From Nymphaea colorata (Eukaryota > Streptophyta > Magnoliopsida > Nymphaeales > Nymphaeaceae), in assembly GCF_008831285.2 (NCBI RefSeq), contig NC_045139.1, forward strand, positions 22,550,412 to 22,614,411: DNA of 64,000 nt, in the 5' to 3' direction. The first letter of the stretch is position 1; every line of letters starts with the position of its first letter. A program made the position numbers and the translations under genes. Shown here one piece after another: positions 55,439 through 64,000 of the stretch. The notes beneath the pieces were generated by a model, which had not been told where the DNA came from, searched no databases, and worked only from the letters and a program-made list of their open reading frames with translations.

Positions 55439-58400
55439 GCTACAAAAAAGAGCAGATTCACTAATGTGTGGAATGGCAGATGTAGATGAAAGTACTTTTT
55501 AACCGATGTTCAGGTGGCTGTGTTGATGAAGATCGCGTTTCATCGAGTCTAGAGGTGAACATCGATGCAAATCAGCATTCACTAATGCATGTCGGGAAAA
55601 TGTTGTTGAAATTCAGCTTTTACCGACGGCCAAAGTGAGGACATTGGTAAACATTTACTTTTCACTGGCACGCATTCATCCTCGTGTCGGTGTAAGTGTT
55701 TTCCAATGAAGAATTACTGATGTCCTACCCTCGTATTGGCATAAATTTCCACTTCATCGATGTGTTTTCTATGGAGGTTGCCAATAAGGCTTTTATTGAT
55801 GTCCAACATGCATCAGTGAAAGTTATCGCAATATTTTCATTGACATTTTTAAGTAGTACCTTTATCAACATTTCTCATGCGTTGGTAAAGGCTTCACTGA
55901 CTTCTTAACTCTAGCCGAGCGCCTCTTCTTCTTCTCTCTTTTCCTTTCTCCTCCCTCTTCTTCTGACCGGTGGTTACCATCGTTTTTTGATGATTCCATG
56001 TGTTCTTTATCAATGACATGCAAATGGTACAAAAGTAAGTTCCCCCATCTTAATGTTAAGTTTTGTTATTTGTGAATAGTTTTAGGTTATGACAATGTTT
56101 TAAGGTATATCCTAGTTTTTTTGGTGAGATACTCAGTAGATGTTGCAGCATGGAAGAACTTGGATGAGATGCACCCGTCATTTGCATTAAAAGCACAAAA
56201 TGTATGCTTGGGTTTAGGTAGTAATGGTTTCAACCCATTTAAAAATTTAGGTTCAAGCTAAAAGATATGGCCTATTTTGTTGGTGATATATAATTTGTTA
56301 TGTTGAATGTGCATGAAGCAACTCTATATATTGTTATCATTAATCATCTTCAGACCGATAACTAGAAACACAACTGGCATGGATGTCTGCCTACAACCGT
56401 TTGGTTGATGAATTGAATATGTTATGGACTGAAGGTTTACATATAGTTGGCTTTCATACATGACAACAATTTCAATGTGTGCAGATTTATTGCACCCTAT
56501 ACATGATTTTCGAACATGTGCATACATATCATCTTGGAGAAAGAATGGTAAACTAGCTTGTCTTGTCTGTTATGAAGAAACATACCGTTGTAGATTAAAG
56601 CATAATAAGAAGATATATTACATGGGTCATCATCGTTAGCCTCTTTTATCTCATAGATATAAGAAAAATTAATACATGTTTGATGGTAAAGTGGAATTAA
56701 GACTAGCTCATCGACACATGATTGCAGGTTAGAATTATTGCATGATATGGCATTGAACAAAGATATAGAGAAAGAGCTCAACGGTAATCGAATGAAAAGA
56801 GTATTTTGTTCACTTTGTCGTATTGGTAGCATAACATATTATGTCACAATTTAGATGTTACGCACATAAAAAGAATGTTTGTAACAACATCATTGGTACA
56901 TTATTAAATATACGCAGCAAATCAAAATATCATTTGAATGTTAGAATGAACTTTGTCAAAGAATTTAATAGTTCTAGATGGTTATTCAAGTAACATATCG
57001 TGCAAAGTAGTTATAATAGGAAACAAGATCTCCAATTTGAAGAGCCATGATTGTGATATACTCCTACAACAATTTCTTCATTTGATAAAATATTGTGAGT
57101 TTTTCATAAAATTGTGTGCGAAGGTCATAACGGATGCTAAGTTACAAGAATTAAAACAACAAATTACACTAATACTTTATCAATTAGAGATGATATTTCC
57201 ACCAACTTTTTTCAATGTAATGGTGTATTTGACAATTCATTTAACAAATGAGGTTCAATTGGTGGACCTGTGCAATATCGATGGATGTCCAATTGAGAGA
57301 CACGTTTTTTGTTTGAAAAAGTTGTAAACATAGTACTTGTCTTCACACTATTACTTTTTTCTTGTACTAGGCACTTGTTTAAGTTAAAGAAGTATATATG
57401 TAATAAAAGTCAACTTGAAGAGTTAATTGCAATGAACTACTTGGCATATGAATGTATGACCTTTTGTTCAACATATTATCGGGGTATTAAATCAAGAATG
57501 AATAGACCTGAAAGGAATCTCCAAGACATTATTGTTATTCCATAAGATGAATCAAGTGTGGAGAGAGTGGGGAATCTACTAGGTGCATCAAAGTTAGTGA
57601 CCATGGACAACTTAACTTGCCATTAAGTGCATATGTACATGTGATTTAATCATGAGGTTGTTCTAACATATATTATGTAAGAATATCATGAACTTCACTT
57701 ATGTATAATACATTGTTCATGCAATATATATTGATTGTATCACGTGAACCTTTTATGATATAAGCAACATTTGAGGTTAATTAACAAACAATGTGTGAAG
57801 AATTCCAATGACATATAGTGTCTCCACAAAAAAAGTTTTCAGATTGGTTTGAAAAACATGTTGGTTCATGCATACTTACATATGCATTTAGATTTACATT
57901 ATTACAAGTTATATTGTCTTGAAATGAATTTAATAAGGACTGATAACATAGTGTACCTTTAGGTCATATTGTGCCTTCTTTCCTGATCTGTCCTTTTATT
58001 GTTGGTAGCGTTGGTACAAATGTATAAGGTGGGGCTGTGATGGGTGCATCAAGACATTCTAGTATCGAATTAGAAAAGATACCATAAGCATTAGTTTAGG
58101 ATTTTATTTTGGTTTCTTGTTTTTGTTTTCAGTTGACTTTAATTAACTCTCAATAGTATGATTTTTTTTATGTAGTAATAAACTAAAAAATTCCTAGAAT
58201 TTTGTATGGAGGCCTTAACCACACTTCTTAAGTTCAACCTAGTCTTGCCATCATGTGAAATTATTTATAATTTTTACTATTTAATGTTAGGTTTAAACTT
58301 TTGGTTTCTACCAAAAATATCTTTAAACTTATCTTTTCTAGAAGTAAAACAAACTACGTTATACTTTCAACCTGTTCAAGGTTGTCATATGCTTATGCAT

Positions 58401-58800
58401 GGACTTGGTAATCGGTGTAACATGAGTGAGGTGTCATTTTCACTAGCATTGTCATGCACACAAAAGCAATTAATATAATTCTCTGTAGCAATTTCAACAA
58501 TGATTAGAGTTTTTTGACAATTTACAACTAAGACGTGCAATTTTATGCAATTAATATAAATCTATACAAACTAATGATTATTTTCCAACTAATGACAATA
58601 CTTATTAACATGATCTATTAAATTATTACTAGATTTTTTCATTAGAAAATGAACTACCATTGGTGATTTACACGAGTGACAATTACAGTATTCACCAATG
58701 ATTTATGTTAACGATTTACACATACTAGTGATTGCACATACTCAACAATAACATACTGATTTAAACTTTGCATATGTTTTGCATAGAATCGATAAGCAGG
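55439..58800 (+). mobile_element. Decayed CACTA (En/Spm) DNA transposon
   Basis: A CACTA-like terminus cgctacaaaaaagagc (A to G at the second base) begins at 55439. It is followed by about 450 bases of short repeats related to ttcaccgatg/catcggt, which fits a CACTA subterminal region. A TNP2 transposase and DUF4218 region follows on the plus strand at 56345-57720. The right end is not resolved. Short accaatga/tcaccaatg words near 58660-58760 could be the right subterminal repeats, and the only ttgtagtg in reach is at 59212. Coding sequence is heavily broken. Confidence 0.75.
56345..57720 (+). pseudogene. CACTA TNP2-like transposase and DUF4218 remnants
   Basis: Fragments in shifting frames match the plant CACTA transposase: VDELNMLWTEG and WRKNGKLACLVCYEETYRCR (normally CPxC), then LKHNKKIYYMGHH and FDGKVELRLAHRHMIAG. 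HNLDVTHIKRMFVTT follows (normally HxLDVMHIEKNVC). The DUF4218 part is clearer: LKSHDCDILLQQFLHL, LCAKVITDAKLQELKQQITL, LEMIFPPTFFNVMVYLTIHL and SQLEELIAMNYLAYECMTFC in 56953-57545, then LGASKLVTMDNLT. TNP2 would cut and join element ends; this copy cannot. Confidence 0.88.
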
Positions 58801-58860
58801 TTATCATATTGTAAGTACTTATAGTCAGTGATTTAGTCATAACAGGCAATAGATGAAATC

Positions 58861-59677
58861 TTGGGGGCGTTTGATAGCCCTAGACCTCAAATCCTACCAT
58901 GGATCTTTCTTGAAATCTGAGGTTTTGTCAAACGAAAAATATGAAATCCAAGGATTTGAAATCTGTGAAATACCTGAAATCCACATATTTCAAGTCGGAG
59001 TATCTGCAGTCTGCATGGAGGCCTCCTACTATGAAGGGTGGTTTCCTGGTTGAAACCCTTCATCCGCAAAAAGGTCAGAGAAAGAGAAAGGAGAGGAGGG
59101 AGGTGTTGTTGGTGCTATTCTTGGAGGAAGATTCAGGGGATGTCGATATGCCCATATGCATCTGTTAAGGCAATAATCTAACCACCATTTGTTCTCCTTC
59201 TTTAGTTCTAGTTGTAGTGCTATTGCTTGTAGATCTGTAGTTTAATTCGATGGGGTCTCTGCAGCTTCTTGACCCCCTTCATACAGTCTTGTGGGTAACC
59301 AATAGAGGTATCGGCCATTAAAGCCCTCCGAACCCATGATGCTGATGTTAGTGATCTCATTAGTTTTACTGAAAGCTGTTCCACAAAGCAAGAAGATAGT
59401 TGGGGGAAACTCAATCCTTGGGTACAAGTCTTCTCTTTGATTAATTTGTGGATCAAGTTGGGGATGCAAAGGGCATGAGAGTTCTCTGCAGTGAGGAAGT
59501 GGCAGTCGTGGTCATAACTATGCAGGAGGTGGTGTCCACCATCCAACAATGACGGCAACAAATTCTTAATATTTGGGTGGCCGCATCTTTCCATCCTTCA
59601 CTTGCTAGTAGAGATAGAAAAGAGAGCACATTGAAACCCTCCATTGATCGAGGGAAACTTTCACACACACACACACT

Positions 59678-59732
<55 letters not shown>

Positions 59733-59854
59733 GGGTGCTCATTTGACCTATCAAACTTAAGATTAGGGGCGCCCTAGATCTTAAAACCTTTGATCTTAGA
59801 ACTGAGGTTCTCAAATCCACCTTGGATCTAAGATTTGAGGCAAACAAACACGGC
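58861..59854. mobile_element. Possible MITE with imperfect inverted ends
   Basis: The left end ggggcgtttgatagccctag with cctcaaatcctaccatggat resembles the reverse of the right end, which reads ggccgtgtttgtttgcctca then aatcttagatccaaggtgga. The inverted repeat is imperfect and no target duplication is clear. The interior contains an unassigned minus-strand stretch (59220-59594) and a (CA)n(GA)n microsatellite. The alternative is that the similarity is part of a wider local repeat. Confidence 0.4.
59661..59730. repeat. (CA)n(GA)n compound microsatellite
   Basis: A cacacaca run with one ctca interruption passes directly into an agagag run ending at about 59728. Confidence 0.95.
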
Positions 59855-61524
59855 CTTATAAATCGACATAGATTAGGCCTTGTATAGTTGTGGGAAACAA
59901 CGTTTATTGATATAGACAATAATTATGAATGGCACTTTCGTGCTATTGCTAGTGACTTAAGCACCAACAAATCACTTCCACAATGGACAAAAATTTATAA
60001 ACCATTTGTCTCAAACTGAATGCAAATTAACTCTAGAAGTTAACAGTCACAATCATTGATTAAGTGCATTTTAATAACCCTAAAGAAACATGCACTACAA
60101 TTAATTATATAATCATGCTCCAAGAATAGGTGTGCCTGTTGATCGCTAACCAAGGCAAAAGATGAATATCAAATGAGATAGGAGACAAATTTTTGACTGC
60201 CTAAGGTAGGGTACGTTAAAGATTTGGGACCCAGTCCAACACCATTTAATGGCATTAGAGATTATCATCATGGCAATGATGGTGACGGAGGGCTGCAAAG
60301 CAGAGCAAATCCCAATCCGGAAGTCAGAAACAACAGGAACAACGGTGGAGCCAGGGGGTTCGCAGGGCCATCGCCTCCCTTAATTTTTGAAAAAATAAAA
60401 AATTACTATATAGAATTTACCAAAGAGAATTTCACTTGGTAAAACACATAATAGTGCTTGCTAAAACAAATTCTAACACCGCCCCAGGGAACACTTCCAA
60501 CAAAAGTTAAATGAGACATACTGAAGTGAAGACGTGAAAAAACGATGACAAAACTCCAAGGAACGAGTGTGTCCAGTGAAGAAGTCGAAGAAGGAAGGGA
60601 AAACTGCAAAGGAATAGTTAGGAAAAACTCTAAGAAATAGTGAGACGGAAGTCCACTGAGAAAAGGAAAAAACTAATGGCAAATTTGGACTGAAGAAATG
60701 CAATTGCATTGCCCATACTACATGGTCAGGGTCTTCGACCAACCAGAAGCATGGCCCCGGACGAAGATTAAATGTTAATTTATTGCCGAAACATTTAATT
60801 TGCTTCATTTTCGTAGAGTTAACTTGAATGCAATCTGCCATATAACTTGATTTTAAAAAAGTAATGCTTGTGCTTGGAGGAGTTTATTGGCACACCTGGT
60901 TGGGCCAGTAGCTGCTAGGCAGTTCGTTAAAATCTCAGGAGTGCTTAGCTTTGTGGAGGACCATAGGGGTGAGAATGGTCTTGGGATTTTATGTCCCAGG
61001 CGAGTAACAAAGTCTGTAAAAATGCTTTCTAGTGGCAGCTCAACATGCAAATTTTAAATGTTTAATTTTAGAGGAATTAAAAAACTAAAACGTCCAAGAC
61101 GAATAAAATGCTATGAAAAGATTACTGGTTATGCATCTACTGCTTCTCACTTCACTGACAGCAAGAAAGGGATAAGCAAGATTCCTCTCACTCCAACTAA
61201 AGTAAGCAAAGTAAAAGGCGAGGAAGAAATTTACCTAGCTACCTGCAGAAATAGTAGAATTCACGGGCAAATAATTGAAGAAACTTCGTTGACAATCCCT
61301 TTTTTTTCTTTTCATTTGGTCAAAACTTTGCTCCTAAAAAGTAAAGAGAAGAATTTCCGCATGCACTTCCTTTCTCTCCAACTGAAACCATTAAGCCTAG
61401 GCTAAAGAAATCAAGCGGAACAAACAAACGAAAAGAAAAAACAAAAAAGAAAAAGAAAGAATCTACAGGCATCGTCTTTTCTTCCACGCGAGGAATTAAC
61501 AGCCCTCATCAAAGGATCAGTACA
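59855..61524. other. Intergenic DNA with no supported gene
   Basis: A fragment at about 60345-60420 starts ggagccagggggttcg and resembles the end of plant repeat fragments also seen near 20640 and 47310. The stretch at 60480-60660 is purine-rich with recurrent gaagtcgaagaagg-type words. Open frames on either strand (60473-60841 minus, 61058-61405 plus) are not supported by motifs. The 3' UTR of the minus-strand gene at 61525 would lie at the right edge. Confidence 0.5.
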
Positions 61525-61863
61525 CTAGTAACTTGCTGGGGAAAGACTAGCAATGGTTCCTCGGCCAAGGAGAACCCGCTTCACCATCTTCAGCTGCCCC
61601 ACCAGTTGGCCGCAGATGCCGACCTTTATGAAATAAGCTGCAAACTGCATTTTGTTCCTCAGCCTCCTTATTTTCCTCCCAATCTTCACTCTCAGCCTGC
61701 AGACTCTCACCTTCAAAGGGGGCGGCCTCTTGCTCAGGGAGTCTGCCTTCTCCATCATCTTGTAGATCAGGAACTGTGCCTTGCGATGCCTTTTCTCCTC
61801 TTCACTTTCGTAGTAAGCCTGCACTTTCGCGTAGTGATAAGATCCCTTCATCACCTGAATCAT
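61525..61863 (-). CDS. Small basic protein of unknown function
   Basis: An open frame of 112 codons starts with ATG at 61863 (MIQVMKGSYHYAKVQAYYES) and ends at 61525. Codon use and GC content stand out against the surrounding AT-rich DNA. The middle is strongly basic and helical, with HRKAQFLIYKMMEKADSLSK, then a Pro-rich RPPPLKV and a Lys/Arg-rich VRVCRLRVKIGRKIRRLRNK. The latter looks like a short amphipathic or nucleic-acid-binding segment. The sequence just upstream of the ATG (atattttcag|gaaatg) would also serve as a splice acceptor, so an upstream exon is possible. It resembles uncharacterised plant proteins with a KxGxxxRRLRK-type core, but I cannot name the family. No signal peptide or membrane span is evident. 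Confidence 0.6.
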   Translation of the reverse strand: MIQVMKGSYHYAKVQAYYESEEEKRHRKAQFLIYKMMEKADSLSKRPPPLKVRVCRLRVKIGRKIRRLRNKMQFAAYFIKVGICGQLVGQLKMVKRVLLGRGTIASLSPASY

Positions 61864-61879
61864 TTCCTGAAAATATGAC

Positions 61880-63177
61880 CTGAAAGGAAGCGATCGACAG
61901 AGAGAGAAGAAAACAAGGGGAAGCCGGACAAAATTCTATATCAGTACCGCTCAGAGAAGAGAAGTACTTATAATCAACGAGTATATGGGCAGTCGGTGTT
62001 CAACAAGGGTAGGTGAAGGTCATGTGGAGCCATATGAGACTTATGGAGGACAACCTATGATGAGCACGCGCGCCAGGGTGAAGGCGTTAGCTGGAGATAA
62101 ATATTACCTTCCTCAATAGTCCCTCCTATTTCAATACCTAATAATTGGTTTGCTAGCTGCAAGGGCTCTGCCGGCAATTCGTTTTTAAAGGAAATCAATT
62201 AATTAATGAATTCCATCCTGCGTGAGTTTGAAATCAAACCTACCCTTGCCATCAGTCTGTACGCCATATTTAAACATAATCAGGTTTGACTCCCGTCCGT
62301 CATTGAAGATGTAAGAAACCTATTCTTTTGTCAACTCAAAAGGGGACTTGTTTAAGTATGGGACAAACATTATCGGTTGACACCATGCAGTTGCAATTGA
62401 CTCTTGCCTTTGGATTTTTAGGCACCTTGTGAGTATCATTTTTCGTTTCTCGCTTTCTGCGGCCCTTTTAGCACCTTGTCATCAAGTCCCACATCCAGTA
62501 ACTTAACCTGCATTATTAGAATTACCTTTTCTGACTCGAACGCATGCATGATGTCAAACGGCAACCAGTCTCCCCACAAATGCGCTTTTCCTTATTTTGC
62601 GGCTGCCGCCCTTCCGTCGGCGGTGTAAATATATACATGTTTCTACATGCAGGCGGTGTTTCTACATCCATGTTTGAATCTTAAGAGCATAAAATAATGT
62701 GAACTGGGGACTTAAATAATGGAAGGCATGCTCCCTTGCGGTGGAATGATGTCATAGGTTGACGAAGGCTAGATCAGTTTTCTCAATAGTTCGTGAACAT
62801 GGCACGGAAGCGGACCATTGGAGCCTCTAAGTCAAAAGATTGTCAGGGAGCAACGTACGGCACGACAAAAGTAAAAGAAAAGTCATAAACCAATATGTCA
62901 GGATTTATTTGCTGAAGATTCACTCATCTATCTCGTCAGGTTTTCTGACGTATACGTGCAACCCATGAGTCCATGACCCATATTCTTCCTATATGAGCCA
63001 GCTCGTACATAGGTTAGTCTCTAATTAACAGGTACCTACTTTCCTTTCAGGAAGGGAAACTTCTTCGAGTCATTCCCTATACCTTTTGCATTTATGATTT
63101 TCTTTTTCATTTTTTTTGTTTGTTTAATTTGGTACTCGGTGACAACTTGTCGCCCAATTTTGTGAAAGAAGTTCCAT

Positions 63178-63211
<34 letters not shown>

Positions 63212-63870
63212 TCCCCCCTGGCATACTGGACTAGTGACAAAATTGCAAAATTATTAAATATATAGGCCAAAATAAATTGTTGTGCATTCATGAGCTTCAT
63301 CTTGGCGCATCTCCGATTAGCAGCATCCTTCTAGCTCACCTACTTCGCCAATTACATGTCTTAGCTTCCAACCTAGACTAGGATTCCATTATTAACTTTG
63401 TGGTTTCGAGCCTAAAAGTATAAATTCCATAGAGCAGCCCTGATAACATAATAGGACTTATTAGTTCAATAATCCTTGTGTGCGTTCGATGGCGAATTTG
63501 ATAGAGGGACATGTTTTGGTACTACCAATGTGGTTGTTTAGAAAGCTGAAGGGGACCGCATCATAATTAATTGGGAGGGTGCTGGCTCAACAGTGGCATA
63601 AAATGGAGAAAGTGTAGAGCCAACCACCTAGCTGCAACTTGCCCATAAATCCATGACCTATTACATCACCGATTCATTAATTTATTAATACTTCTCTTTC
63701 ATTTATTTGGCTGATAGTTTTGCCAATCTATGACCCATGGCTTGTAAAAGAAGGGAAATGAATTAGATAAACGACTAGCTTGCACGAGATCCTTTTTTAT
63801 TTCATCTCTAAATTATTGAGAGAAAGGGCATGACTTATGCGGGAAGAAAAGGACAGATCGTCGACTATAC
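61880..63870. other. Upstream region of the basic-protein gene and intergenic DNA
   Basis: The promoter of the minus-strand gene is expected from 61880 rightwards, but I could not place a TATA box with confidence. Apart from a (CT)n tract at 63180-63210, I see no repeat, gene or RNA in this 2-kb stretch. Confidence 0.45.
63180..63210. repeat. (CT)n microsatellite
   Basis: About 15 CT units in an otherwise mixed-sequence region, followed by ttccccc. Confidence 0.95.
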
Positions 63871-63999
63871 TTAACGAAGATATAGTGATGGATTTCCCCA
63901 TATCATGCCTTCAGGCTTCAGCGCATCGTGATGGCCACGCAACATATCTGAAGCAATATCAGAAACAATGGTGAAAACATTGACTGCTGCAAATTGGTG
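63871..63999 (-). CDS. Possible 3' end of a gene, cut by the window edge
   Basis: On the minus strand an open frame enters from the window edge at 63999 and reads HQFAAVNVFTIVSDIASDM then LRGHHDALKPEGMIWGNPSL before TAA at 63871-63873 (42 residues). The translation is non-repetitive and more protein-like than other short frames here. The first part (gttttcaccattgtttctga then tattgcttcag) would also work as an intron end, in which case the exon would begin at about 63943. I do not recognise the family. The evidence is only an open frame of moderate length. Confidence 0.25.
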   Translation of the reverse strand, partial: HQFAAVNVFTIVSDIASDMLRGHHDALKPEGMIWGNPSLYLR

Positions 64000-64000
64000 C

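Noticed and set aside
60473-60841. Minus-strand frame rich in Phe and Ser
   Set aside because: It lies opposite purine-rich DNA with repeated words and has no domain, so it is probably chance.
1-64000. CRISPR arrays, rRNA, tRNA or operon-like gene clusters
   Set aside because: No spaced short repeats, rRNA blocks or tRNA-like foldable sequences with a conserved T-loop were seen. The primer-binding motifs are retroelement sites, not tRNA genes.
1-64000. A new multi-gene system
   Set aside because: All multi-domain reading frames match known retroelement or transposon families. The few host genes are unrelated singletons.

Overview
This window looks like repeat-dominated, AT-rich nuclear DNA from a flowering plant. 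The mobile elements are typical plant types: Ty1/copia, a chromodomain-carrying Ty3/gypsy element, L1-type LINEs, a CACTA element and MITE-like pieces. The one clear host gene is a plant-type TVP38/TMEM64 (VTT-domain) membrane protein. I cannot name the species, and I see no CRISPR array, rRNA, tRNA or operon-like organisation.

Layout. 1-128 holds the start of a minus-strand gene with a hydrophobic N-terminus, cut by the window edge. 129-3272 is intergenic with a 194-bp tandem duplication. 3278-10168 is Copia-1, a nearly complete element with matching LTRs and a 5-bp target-site duplication. 10810-11803 is a MITE-like element. 12553-15393 is a decayed copia element (Copia-2) whose reverse transcriptase stops where LINE-A starts. 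LINE-A (15394-20134) carries a purine/pyrimidine-ended MITE at about 18117-18795. LINE-B (20999-29937) is split by Copia-3 (21151-27605), which contains an 858-bp tandem duplication and an extra primer-site/leader piece after its 3' LTR.

30214-33463 is the genic island. The TVP38/TMEM64 gene on the minus strand has two exons around a 1.4-kb intron, with an apparent one-base deletion in exon 1. A possible terminal exon of unknown identity lies further downstream. 34600-36720 holds an unassigned gene-like fragment and a copia gag fragment. 36834-46454 is a full-length Tekay/Del-like gypsy element with 2.7-3.0 kb LTRs and target-site duplication CCAAC; its coding region is degenerate and part of gag is missing. 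46455-55438 is intergenic DNA full of diverged low-order repeats. 55439 to about 58800 is a decayed CACTA element with recognisable TNP2 and DUF4218 regions. 58861-59854 is a possible MITE. 61525-61863 (minus) is a small basic protein gene of unknown function, and 63871-63999 (minus) may be the 3' end of another gene.

The elements do not work together as a system; the architecture records successive nested insertions. The most useful observations are the frameshift in the TVP38-like gene, the post-insertion duplication and odd right end of Copia-3, the out-of-frame 73-bp duplication that breaks Copia-1, the 21-bp array in the Copia-1 leader, and the high number of short tandem duplications (26 to 858 bp) across unrelated sequences. 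I found no convincing evidence of a new biological system. All identities rest on reading motifs by eye, with no database search.
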